A DNA stretch of 60,000 nucleotides, taken from contig NC_092574.1 in assembly GCF_037975245.1 (NCBI RefSeq), positions 19,253,713-19,313,712 on the forward strand, given 5' to 3'. A model generated the notes under the pieces. It did not search any database. It was given only the letters and a program-made list of their open reading frames with translations, and had not been told where the DNA came from. Positions within the stretch are counted from its first letter, which is position 1, and every line of letters begins with the position of its first letter. The position numbers were made by a program, and so were the translations under genes. Positions 37,375 to 49,900 of this stretch are shown one piece after another. The DNA is from Apostichopus japonicus (lineage: Eukaryota > Echinodermata > Holothuroidea > Aspidochirotida > Stichopodidae).

Positions 37375-37790
37375 ACAGTGTTTAACATGCATCGGGCATA
37401 CTCTGTAGCTGGCGATGTGCTGTCCCTTGCAGTTACCACACTTTGCCACTTCTCGGCGAGAAAGGCTGAGCAGGTGGTGACCACCGCACTGAAGACAAGT
37501 CTTCTTACTGGTACAGGTGGCTGCTGTGTGGCCAAATGCTTGGCAGTTGTGGCATTGGGTTGGTTCGTATGTGTGGTGGATTCGCTGGACTTCGAACCGA
37601 TGGTGGCGATTAAGATACTATTGGCTATGGCTTCGGATTTTGCTACGTTGGTTGGTTCCGGATCGGAACTTGAGTACCTTTTACACGGAAGCGGCGAGCG
37701 TTGATGACTTTATTTGATTAGCGGTTGATACCTATGACGATGAAGGTAGTTGTACGGCTTCTGGGTTCGTTGATGATGAGAGCTTCCAGA
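37375..37790 (-). pseudogene. Broken non-LTR retrotransposon ORF1 (gag-like, zinc knuckles)
   Basis: On the minus strand, one frame reads TYEPTQCHNCQAFGHTAATC (from about 37571). This is a CX2CX4HX4C zinc knuckle. After a degenerate middle knuckle (CLQCGGHH) comes KCGNCKGQHIASYRVCP, a CX2CX3HX6C knuckle. This triple arrangement, preceded by a weak RRM-like stretch (RFRVKG, FEVQ), is characteristic of ORF1 proteins of Jockey/I-type LINEs, which bind their RNA. In-frame stops occur upstream of the knuckles (CAA TAG near 37615 and others), so it is dead. No reverse transcriptase part was found next to it. Longer frames on the other strand are shadows. Confidence 0.75.
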
Positions 37791-38202
37791 AGAGGAATGC
37801 CCTCTCCACCAGAGCCCCTGTGCATTTACCAACCTATTTGTCAATTACATTGTTCTTATGCGATATCGATGAAATATACAGCGTTGCCTAGAATGTGTTA
37901 TGTCCCAAACAACATTGTGTTCTGGAAATTTATCCAGATATTGTAATGTCAACCAACATAACCCCAGAGAGTAGAGAGATGCCTAAATTTCTTTTCAATC
38001 TATAACGGTTTAGTCTACTAAAAAGACCAATGACAAATGTGGTTCTTATAACGACATGTACATAAAAAGGTGCACGCAGCTGTAGATATTCACTAAAACC
38101 AGTAAACGGATTAGCTTCAATTTAAATTGATAAGGGCAGCTTCATTGTTTGATACAAAGATTCAATCGATATGGTTTTATCGGTCAAAAGAAAGGTTGTC
38201 AT

Positions 38203-38450
38203 TGCATTTGGTTTACGGCTCAGTGTTAGCTGTGGTTAACGCAGGTGCCTTCTTATCCCCGGTTCGAGTCACTCCAAGATAAATGTATGTCGTCCAGTTA
38301 CAGAGTTGTTGACAAATGACAATTCATAATCATGAACGCTAGATATGAATGTAAGAGACTGACTTCGGTCAGCTTGCGGCTTTGATAAGCCAATGAGGCT
38401 TCTTTGCGAGCTCCTGCTCGCAGAAGGATCTGAAATACAATATTCATATC
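38203..38450 (+). mobile_element. tRNA-derived SINE, copy 2
   Basis: Same family as the reverse copy at 35497-35780. The head contains GTTAGCTGTGGTTAACGCAG and a B box GGTTCGAGTC at about 38262. The body ends with a small stem around CTTTGCGAGCTCCTGCTCGC and GGATCTGAAATACA. The head is better preserved than in copy 1. Confidence 0.82.
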
Positions 38451-38650
38451 AAAGTAAAAATATGTTTAGGTTGCTCCGTCAAAAGTAATGGTACAACTCT
38501 TTCCAGAGGATCAAGCTACACGTTTTAGTCGCAGAAACGATGTCAACTCATCTTGTATATTTATTTAGTTATAGTAACGTGTGCTTGGGAGACATAAACC
38601 TCAGTTGTTAATGTTAGCTCCTTCATATAGTTGATCAAAATTATCATTGA

Positions 38651-39052
38651 TATTATACAAATAATGAATGGTTATGAGTGCAATATAGTGCAAATATTTC
38701 ATTCGTTGAAAGATGTAATTTGTTCCATTCATCTCGGCTGCGCCTCGTTGAATGGAACAAATTACATCTTTCAACGAATGAAATATTTGCACTATTGCAC
38801 GAATGGAAACCATTCATTAATTGTTTTATACAACACCTTCAAAATTGGATATTATGATGGGTAAAATGCACTCATGCAACAGATTGTTTTGAACAGACAT
38901 GTTTCTCTGCTCTCTTACCATTGAAAAAAAGTGTTATCAAAAAAGTATAACCCATGGTTCTATTTCATAGAGTGGAATAGAGCGGATTTTGCATGCAATC
39001 AACGAGCAATTGACCAATCAAATGACCAGAATACAATTAGGTGTTGTATAAT
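38651..39052. mobile_element. Foldback element with a perfect 47-bp stem, copy A
   Basis: The outer ends share ATTATACAA as short inverted repeats (left ATTATACAAATAATG, right GTGTTGTATAAT). Inside, 38685-38731 is the exact reverse complement of 38749-38795, with a 17-nt spacer. The right part contains CCCATGGTTCTATTTCATAG and TTGACCAATCAAATGACCAG. Two related copies lie in UTP18 intron 11. No coding capacity. Confidence 0.85.
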
Positions 39053-40961
39053 CAGGAATATTAAGTCAGATGTCACCTAGGGGTCATCCGTTCAATTTTC
39101 AGACTTAAAAGGAAGGTCCAGATGAAAATTTATTCTTGATGTATGAAAGAGGATTATATTCTATAAGCATTCTTGTGAAACTTGAATCAAATTATATGTT
39201 TCGTTTTCGAGATACGGACAGCTTAAGTTGTTGCCTCCAGTACCCAAAAGTCAATTTGGAGCAAAAAGGTGTGATGTCATCGATTTACATTCACCAATAA
39301 ATGATCTGTTTTTCTTTCAAATTTGCACCTTATTTTCCACTATATAATCTGATGTATCTACATTGTGACTTCGTCACTGTCACTAATATGTCAATATCAT
39401 CACATCACCTTCAGGTAAAAAATCAGCCCTATCCCATCAATGTCAAAACAACAGACTGAAAAATAAAGACAAAATATATCATATTTTGGTTAGTGTGCAT
39501 CTACGACATCCCCCCTATTTGCATCAAGTCTGTTTATGGTAGAAAATGCAATAACTTCAAATATCAATATCTAAAAACGACACATAGAAAATAATGAAAG
39601 CAGGTAAAGGACACTAAACTATATTACATATTAGGGACTGAGTTGAGTTAAATTTGAAAGTTAACTGTCATGTTTTAACATAAAAAAAAACAGTATCATG
39701 ACATAAATGTTCTTGTGCCACCTTGCAGAATGCTGAAACAAAAACATTTTTGGCGATTTTCTTCTTAGAATTAGTATTATTTGTGGCAAGTAAAATATTC
39801 CATTGTGAATCCAGTGTCTAAACATTGGACTAAGTCGAGATTTGTGTACTACTGTTTGAGATTTAGCCTCTGTTATCGCTATAGCCCCTACTGACCTGTT
39901 TAGGGTAGCAACACCTCCTGGTTGGGGTAGTAGCACCTCCTGTTTAGTGAAGCAACGCCACCTGTGGTCCTTTTGGCGTACTTTGGCGTTCCATAATCCA
40001 AGTGTGCATAAGGCAATGTCATTAAAATAAGGGCGTGGCTACTATACGTAATTATGAAACACTCAGGATTTAACGCAAACCACATTTTGATGTCCTCGTG
40101 ATTATCTTACCAAGTAAGAGTTTGAGCATAGACAGACTATAACTCTCACCGGATTGTAGTTGTGGCTTGTTAAAACACTTTAATGCAGTTCGAGAGGTTT
40201 CCATTTCTGGCAGCAAGCAAATACCTCGCATACCCTCCGAGTTGGTAAATGCCGTTACTTTCTGGACTATCGGACTATCATTTCTTATCACTTGAGCATC
40301 GGTAGCAGTTTCACGAAGGTTTGCTTTCCCGCTGATCACGATCTTAGGCTACCCACGTACGCCACCCAGTCGAGATTTTGTTATATATAAAACTACAATG
40401 TTGCATGCTCTGGGAGCGCCGGCTGTTGTCGATCCGGTCTGCCTTTTTTGCCCTACAAAATGTATTTGTATTTGTTTTAATGTCTCGGATATGCATTGAA
40501 TTTGCATGTACTATCACTAACACGAACAGCTTTTCTTTTCCATATTAAATTCCAGGCCTACATAGACCTACCACCCGTCCACCCCCCCCCCCCCCCAATA
40601 CTGTCATGAGATAAATTGACTACAAAATGATCCTTTCCTCATAGACTTCAATCTATGAATACTCATTTTATAGTGTAGGCAAGATATGAAAACTTGAGAG
40701 ACTTCATGGGGCAGAACTATAATGAGATTATGACACATGTTTTGTAATTTCATGATTTTACCATGTAGCAACGGAATGCAAGCCAAAACTAGAAGTGTGT
40801 GCTGGCTTGTTTTGAAGTGTGTTTTGCAGGAAAGGGAAGTCCATTGATGATGTTACTTTTCAAAGCTTGCTATGTTCTTATTAAAACAACAATAATATTG
40901 CATATAGAATATAATATAGAGTTATACTGGAATTCAATTCTTTTTAGATCCTAGAAATAAA
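39053..40961. other. Upstream region of UTP18
   Basis: No gene recognised. A TATATAAAA element at 40384-40392 is followed by a short GC-richer segment (40415-40440, with GGAGCGCCGGCTG) that could mark a transcription start. A splice acceptor (TTCTTTTTAG) ends at 40948, 14 bases before the UTP18 ATG, so a 5' untranslated exon probably lies here. A 15-C run occupies 40582-40596. A short imperfect GTAGCAACACCTCCTG repeat sits at 39906-39970. Confidence 0.4.
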
Positions 40962-43900
40962 ATGTTGAGGAAGAACAACAACTTTGTGGTGGATGCAGGC
41001 ACACAACTGTCACCTAAGAAGAAAAGAAAGTCAGCTCCTTCTCAAGAAGCTCTCGGTCTCCCACAGAGAAAGGATGAAGAAGAATCATATCTGGAATCAA
41101 AAGTGTTTGGTGGAGAAAACCTACTCCTTGATACTTTATTAGAAAAAAGGCTTACATCACAACATACAGAGGTATATAGTCTCCTTCATTCTTCTCTTGG
41201 TTTATTCCCATCCAATATGGAATTTCTAGTGCTACAGGGTTAAAAAATAATTAAACATACATCGTTGTAAATTTACTCAAGCACCACTTTGGAAACCTTT
41301 CCTGTTTGAAAAGTGGTGTACGATTTCTCAGACAACTTTGAATTCCTGTTTGTTTCAGGTGAAGGATTCAGAAATCATCAAAGAAGGGCTTTTGGAAGAA
41401 GAAAGACCGAAACCAGTTTGGCAAGATGAAGATGACAGCAACTCCGAGAGGTTTGTGTGCTATGATAATTTAATGATTTCATGAAATCAAGGAACCAAGA
41501 TAGTATTATATGGTAAATAAACACCATGATGAATACTTTAATGTTTATTCTACAGTATGTTCAACTTGCAATCTGCATATTTCTTTCCAGAAACACTATT
41601 GAGAACGAACAGGATTCCGGTAGAGAAAAAGCCAGGCAGTTGCAGTAAGTCCAGTTGTTTTTATTTCATCCAGTCCACATATTAGGATTGATTGTGACAA
41701 AGTGTAAAAGCACAGTTTGAAAATGGCTTTGTTGACATCCATTCTATACTGTGGAACACTTGACACATTCATAAGGATAAAACAGTGGTATCAGCTTAAA
41801 GATGACATTAGGGGGTTGCCAACCATATATATATATTTCACTTCTAACCAGATTGTGTTGCAATTTGTTGTCATTGCCTCCACAAAAGTCAATGAAGATT
41901 TCCTTTCTCTTCAAGAACACAATTACAGTAGTTTGTTATCAGAAGTAATGATAATGACAGCGCTATCTTGATTCTTAACAACAAAAGTAGGCTAGGCTTT
42001 TAACAACCACTGGAATACTTGGTAGGTCTAGACTAAGTATTGATGTTTGTTTTACATAGCAACAGACAGTCATGACAGAATACAACATACAATCATATTA
42101 GTTTACATTTCAAGTTTATCTAATGGTGAAGTAAATTGGAGGGATATTCCATGGGCAGGCAATGTGACCCTCATTTAAAAAAATATTATATGCTGTTAGT
42201 TTAAAACAGTACTGGAAGATCCCTTTAAGATGCAAATGCAATCAACAACCATACATTAAATTGACTGCAACTTAATATCAGAGTATTATTATGTTCTAGG
42301 TTTGAAAGAGCTCTTGGCCCAAGACCATCGTGGGCTCTCTTAAAGTCTGAGAGGTTACAAGAACAAAGCGGTAAGCAAAGGTTTTGCATAATGTGTCTTC
42401 GGTCCAGCTGAATTTCTTCCTTCAAACATCAGATCTGTAGAGCAGTGCTCACTGCTCCTTATTCTGAAGTAAAGAAGATTGGCTAATAAGTATTTCAGCT
42501 AAATTTTGAGATATTAGTTATCTAAATCCCTTCCCCCCCCCCCCCTCAACCCACAATCCCTCATTCATTCCCTTATTATATACAAAGAGATTATCTACGA
42601 TTGAAATGGTTACCTCTCCACATGTGTTATACCTGTGAAATGTGACAGCTTTGTGTAAATCTCTACAATTACATAGCCCTGTCTCAAATTTCATATCTCT
42701 TGTGTATAGGTTATGGTTCTTTATCTCTCATAAGTAGATATTAATTTGCAAATTAAGCACTATTAAATGAGAAGCATACAAGATGTTATAAACAAATAAC
42801 TGGGACAATGGTTAACCTTGCCTGTTTGGAGGGTTGTTCAGCACAAGTGTCAATACCGTTTAAGCAAAGATAATGTTTGGGTTCTTTTCCTTTTCCTCTC
42901 CCTGTTTTCCTTCAACTTTCTAAATATTATCAGTGAGAACAGTTAAATGCTTTTCATTGGACAAAGAAATATTTCAAAACTATTTTGTAACATATTGTAC
43001 TCATTCTACAGTATTTTACACCACACTTAAGCAACCACAATTTGTCCTGCTATTGTAACCACCAGCCTACCCTAAGAAGCCTGGGGCTGTGGTCACTCTT
43101 AGGAATGTTTGTATATGACGCATGTTAGTAGAAGTAGTTAAGAACAATGAGTGTGTTATAATGAGACACTCTGAATACAGAAGTCAAAGCAATAACAACT
43201 GCTCTTTGAATCATCTCTTGTATCATTATCATCAAGAATATTACATATTGGAGTTTTTTCTCTTTGTTTTTTTTTCTTCTATCAGATTCTGATGACGAGA
43301 GCGAGGAGGAGACGTTCATTCCACTCTCGAGGAGGACGGGGACCTATCTGACGTCATCTGCATCACTCCCAAAAGGACATCTCGACTTTCAGATTTGTAA
43401 CGACGCTAACATTTCCAGGAGAAACAAGGTAAACCAAATTGGATCGATTTGCCTGAGTCAGTCGTCCTTTCCAAAAATGTCAGCGGATTTTAGGAATGCT
43501 TCAGATGGTTACATATTAAAGACCTGCAACAGCATTTGATGTATCTTTGTATGTGCCTACTAAACTAAACTTAAATTTGATATTGGTAATGCTTTATCAA
43601 TAGATAACAGTTTGTAGTAAAGATAAAGAAAATATTGATGCAAACTTCAAAGACAGGAACCTTTCAATCAAGTTTTATTCCAAACTTATCTTACTGACAG
43701 AAATATTTTTTCCTCCCCACTCCTTTCCCAGAAATTTGTGTCATCTGTCGAATTTCACAAGACTGCCCAGGTCATATTGGTAGCAGGATATGACCAGACA
43801 CTCAGCTTATTCCAGGTAAGGTTTAGATCTTTGAAAATACTGACTGCAAATGTTTTCTAGCATCCAGCAAAATCTGCAAGAAGTGTATTAAGATTTCTAT

Positions 43901-46900
43901 GGAGCAATTCATCTGTCATAGCATAGCAGAATGGCATAGTTAAATTTTTAAAAACAGAAATAAACTGCACAACAGTGTTCTTTCTTGACAAATATTTCCT
44001 TATGGTTATATCTGATGTAGGTTTTGAGCATATCCGAAAGTTGTGAGAATTTTTTGGGGGGAGGGAGGAGAGGGGAAGGCAAGGCCATACCTTTTCGTGG
44101 ACATAGGAACAACTGAAAGATTCCATATAACAGAGTTTTTAGTTAATGACTGAAATTAAAAGCCATTTCTTTGTTCCGTCAAGTTTACAAAAAAAACAAA
44201 TTTTGGTTTCAGGTGGATGGAAAGCAAAACGCTGCAATACAGAGCATCTTCCTCGAAAACTTTCCGATATATTCGGCACATTTTTCTGCGGATGGCAACG
44301 AGGTGATCATGAGCTCAGAGTTCAAGTGGTTCTATTCATTTGACATGATGACGGGGAAAGTGCACAAGATCCCTCAAATCAAAGGTAACTAGACGAATAT
44401 GTCGAGTTGTACGGTCGTAGGAGATAGGACAGTGTGTTGCATTGAATATGTAAAGAATATAGAATTGTCATGTTCAGCTAGATTACGAAAAAAGGCAAAA
44501 TATTTTACAAGTACACAAGATCCCTCAAATCAAAGGTAACTAGACGAATATGTTGAGTTGTACGGTCGTAGGAGATAGGACAGTGTGTTGCATTGAATAT
44601 GTAAAGAATATAGAATTGTCATGTTCAGCTAGATTACGAAAAAAGGCAAAATATTTTACAAGTACACAAGATCCCTCAAATCAAAGGTAACTAGACGAAT
44701 ATGTATGGTTGTTGTATGGTCGTAGACTAGTACAGTTTGGTGCATTGAATATGTCGTAATGTAAAGGATGAAGAATTGTCATGTTCAGCTAGATCACGAA
44801 AAAAGGCAAAATATTTTACAAGTACACAAGATCCCTCAAATCAAAGGTAACTAGATGAATATGTATGGTTGTTGTATGGTCGTAGACTAGTACAGTTTGG
44901 TGCATTGAATATGTCGTAATGTAAAGAATGAAGAATTGTCATGTTAAGCTAGATGATGGAAAAAAAGGGCAAAATATTTTCCAACGTGAGTGTGTATAGT
45001 TTTTACATCTACGGTATGGACTTATCAAGCACAAAACTTGTTTTAGCACAGAAACTAGATGGATAAACACATGACTACATATGTGACAATTTCATTTTCT
45101 TTTGTATTTAATTTTTGATCCTTACTGAATATCGTTTGGATCATTACACCGGGAACAAATTTCAATGTACATTTTTCATATAGTGCAGTTCTTTAACCAT
45201 GTTTATGCTTTCATTCCTACTATAGGTGTCCCAGAACGGTCATTCCCTTTGTTTCGTGTCTCACCTGATGGCAAATTACTAGCATTCAGAGGGAAATGTG
45301 GTAACATCTACCTGGTCTCTGCAAAGGTACGTACCGATATTCTGTCATTGTCAAATGCCATTCAAGCAGTCCTGGCATGGAGATGAAATTTCGATGTAAT
45401 TCGTTATCTATTATTTTAGGGATATTCAGGCGGCTGAAGTTTTCTTATCAAAGTCGGTCGACATTTTTTAAACTGTTAGGCAAACACCAAATCCTCATAG
45501 CAGTTTAAATGGCAAAAATAGGTTTGTTTTTGTGTTTTTTTTTTTTTCAAATTTAGTGATATTTTGTGAATGCATGTGGTAACAGTAAAGTGAATGGTGT
45601 CATTATAATTGAGCAAAAATTTGTTGCTGTTCTTTAAAAAAAATTTAATCATTTATCTACAGAGGAAAGTAATTTTTACCAAAAATATGAATCTACACGA
45701 AAGCCACTATCATATAAATCATAAATTGTGACTTTACAAAAAATAGATTGCTTAATACTCTAGTTCTCTCTCTTACCAAATCTAACTCCAACATGGACAG
45801 AGTAAGTATCCATATCTTGTCACCACGATGTCTTGCATCTGCCATAAATTATGTAGGTTTCCCATTTTGTGAATGTTGAGCCCTTTTGGTGTTGTTGTAC
45901 ATCTATTGAGCGATATGAACATACTTTTGAACTTCTCAGAGTAAAGAATACATCTCAACGTTCAAAGGGAACGGTCGTATGATGGATTTATGCTTCTCTT
46001 CTGATGGATCTAGACTCTTCTCTGTAGGAGGTGAGTGTCTTTAAAGCTGCTCTTTGATTTTTTTTTGGGGGGGTCCTTTATTTTGAGCAGTTTCTACCAA
46101 ATCTGCTGACTATTGACTCAATAATAGGAAGATGACAAACTGATCACTCGAAGTTACCCTGTTATGATCGAAATGTCAGGCCCTCTTTAAACAAGAACGT
46201 CTTTGGAGTGTTCGAAATGAGCCTTGCACAGTATAGGAAAAGATTTGCAGTAAAGCCGGATTAACACATCAAGATTTGCATGTAAATCCTGCATTGCTGT
46301 GATGGTTTAATATCATACAATGGAAATATGGAGATATCATGTAAATATAAACTGTCGTGATTTATTTTCGATGGGATACTTTTCCACTTACGATCGACGC
46401 ATTTCCTTCTAGAATAGTTGCTAAATCTGTTTCACAAGCGTGCAGATGGAATCATAATTTATTTTTCGCTCTTATTCATGCAATAAATTGATAGCTGGGC
46501 AACAAAGTATGTTGAAACTGTTGTTTGAAATTAATTTCAGCTTGTGATGTTACTTTTTGAGAAAGAAAGAAATTGAGATTGAAAAGCTTTGTCAGAAGCT
46601 AATTCTATTCCTTATCAATGTCAATGATCTTTTGCAAAATTAACAAATGTGGAACATTCTTATCATTCAAGATATGATATGTAGTATCTATGTGAATTAT
46701 TCATGTCAGGGGTGCAAGCATGTTTACTTGTGGGGGGGGGCTGATCCCCCCTCCCCCCAATCACACCCCCACTAGCAGACAATATTACAAACAACCCTAG
46801 TACACAGTACATGTAAAGAACATATATGTGTGGTTCAATCTAAACAGTAAATTCCAAAACATTTTGCATCTAAGCATCTGTTCATATTTACCAAAATTTC

Positions 46901-49900
46901 CACAGGAACCCACTCTCTCCCCTGAGACTCCGTCCCCCCTCAAAGACATACCATATGTGCCTTCCATCCAGTAACAAAAAACATGGTGGTTGCACCCTTG
47001 ATTAATGTGACATAATGTGGGTGGAGGCATTAATAATAATGCCATTTAATACCAGGCTTAAGCTCTTTTCATTGCCAAAATAATTTTCAAGTAATTTATT
47101 GTTTCATTTAAAGATGAATGTAAAGTCTATGTGTGGGATGTGAATAACAGACGCTGTGTTCACATGTTTGAAGATGATGGTTGTACCTTGGGGACATCCA
47201 TATCGGCCTCAGACAATGGACAGTACATCGCAGTAGGGTAAGAGTTCTTTTTGTTATTCTTTCTTACTTTATTTCTTTTAATCCATTGGTATCTAAAACA
47301 TGCTGTGCTCCATCTTACATTATTACTCTGTTACCTTAATAGTCCAAAAGAATTGAATCCGGAACAATGTAATTGGAAAAAAAAAACTCAAAAGATTTAC
47401 AAATAAAACAAATTTTGTTGGGAACAAAATGACCGTGCAAGAGTAGGCAGATCAAACCTCTTTAATTATGAAGAGCCACACAGTTGTGAGCATATTGATC
47501 TCTAGGTGGGGAGGGAAGGTGGGGGAGGGATGTCCAATTGTTTGAAAATATTACATCACTCGGTTAGGTTTCAATCCAAAAATAAACTGAAGCTGTAATA
47601 TATTTGACAAGAAACAGAGATGAACATAACCAGAATTATTAAGTTTTCCACAGAAACAAAATTTAAAACATTAAAGAATGTTAGCACTTGTAATGAGTGA
47701 AACTGGTTGGAAGTGGATATATGGCTAATTAATGAAATGGAACAAACTATTTGAATTAGCATTTAGGTCATCAGTGAATAGTAACATATTGCAAGTTACA
47801 TATATTTTTATCTCCCATTATATTTTGATACTTATCATAACACCATTGCATGAAGTCATACAGCATGAACCTAATTAATGATTTTGACGGTTAATGATGA
47901 ATGTTTTCTTCTTCTTCTACTTTTGTTTTAACTTGACTTAGATCTGACTCTGGTATTGTAAACCTGTATGACCAAGGATGCTTTGAGAAAACAAGACCAA
48001 CGCCTTTGAAGATCATTAAGAATTTAACCACCAATGTAACCGCCACAAAGTTTGCCCCTAGCAACGAAATCCTCGGCATTGCTTCAAGGCTCGAAAGCAA
48101 TGCTGTCAAAATGGTAAGACTTGTATCCTATATTGTACAGTTTCAGTATTGTAAGCCAGCAAATATACAGTCAGTGATGACGAGGAGGAGTTGGTTGGAC
48201 TGGGAGAAGGATTGTGGAGTTGGGGAAGGGGAGTGAGAGGGATGGAGTGTGGAAGGGGATTCCAGGGGAAGGGATTGGAGTGGAGAATGAGACACATTGG
48301 ATTGGGAGGGGAACATTTTCAAGACTTAATTCCAGCATTTAAGGCATTTTTCAGGAGTTTAATCAACCTTGAAGTGAGTGTATGCTATTCATACTTCTTC
48401 AAGAGGCACATTGAAGCATATGCAACACTGACTATATCAACAGCAGCATATTCTGTATGGTAATAATGGAGGTTCTGCTGAGGAAAAAAAAAGGGAAAAT
48501 GAATGGAATAAAGTCCTTCAAAATTGGACACAATTGAGACGTTTGTTTGTGTGACTGCTCCGAGAATGAAACCAGATTGTAGTACAAAAAATATGTGTTG
48601 GAGAACCTGGAAACATGAAAATGGCAATTTTGTGGTAGATTGTACTTCAAGAATATGACCAAACCATGTAATAGTATACAAATAATGAATGGTTATGAGT
48701 GCAATGGTGCAAATATTTAATTCGTTGAAAGATGGAATGTTCCATTCAACAAGGCGCATGCAAGAATGGAAACCATTCATTATTTGTTTTATACAACAAC
48801 TTCAAAATTAGATATTTGTACAGACAGGTTTTGAACAGACAGGTTTTGAACAGACAGGTTTTGAACAGACAGGTTTCTCTGCTCTCTTACCATTGAAAAA
48901 AGTGCTACCAAAAAAGTTTAACCCATGGTTCTATTTCATAGAGTGGAATAGAGCGCATTTTGCATGCAATCAACGAGCAATTGACCAATCAAATGACCAG
49001 AATACAATTAGGTGTTGTATAATATACAAATAAATGAATGGTTATGAGTGCAATAGTGCAAATATTTCATGAGTTGAAAGATGGAATGTTCCATTCAACG
49101 AGGCACAATTGACCAATCAAATGACCAGAATACAATTAGGTGTTGTATAATGACATACAATCAGATAGCCATCTAGCTAAGAGACTTATAACAATATGAC
49201 TTTGTATTCCTTTTCTACATAGATTCATCTTCCATCTTATGAAGCCTTTCCAAATTTTGGTGACAGTAAACTGAATTTTGTCCGATGTGCGACAGCGATT
49301 GACTTCTCTCCAAATAGTGGGTATCTCTGTCTTGGATCTTCAAAGGAACGAGCTCTTCTTTTCAGGTCTGTAGCTCATTTTACTTGCTTGTTGTTGTTGT
49401 TTATTTGTTGTAATGTGATCTCTATATCACATATTCATCATGTGAGTAAAGGTGAGCACAATTGGCTCTACTGTGAAACATTTGTTTTTGTATTGCTGTA
49501 AATAAGTCTGTAAGATAATTCTTGATTGTTTATATGTTGTATTATGTGTGTGGGTGTATGTGTATGTGTGTCTTTAGAGTATGCCATTTTATGCTTTCTT
49601 GTGTTGTGTACAACACATTCTGTTTCATGTTTCATACTTTGTGTGTACAAATGTTTGTTTTAGGTTTCTTGCTTGGTATTTAAAAAATCCTTAAACCTTA
49701 AAATGCTTCCTTTGTATGTACAACAGTCTGTTGAATGCTTTCTAGTGATTTGTATACAATAGTGTATTCTGTGCTATCCAACTTTATCAACTTTGCCATG
49801 TTCAAGGTTTAAAAAAAAAGAAATTGTAAGAAAAAGGTGATTTGTGCAACATCTGAATCTAAACCTGACTTACTTTGTAATGTAACTTGAAGTGTTGAAA

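Noticed and set aside
37162-37704. Longest open frame in the window (180 codons, plus strand)
   Set aside because: It runs through the tRNA-like relic and then lies opposite the LINE ORF1 fragment, whose zinc knuckles are clearly on the minus strand. It is a shadow.
38601-38864. Two opposite-strand frames with the same peptide (IFHSLKDVICSI)
   Set aside because: They are the two arms of the 47-bp inverted repeat read on both strands, not genes.
48385-48780. 131-codon minus-strand frame in UTP18 intron 11
   Set aside because: It lies antisense in an intron, runs into foldback copy B, and shows no recognisable domain.
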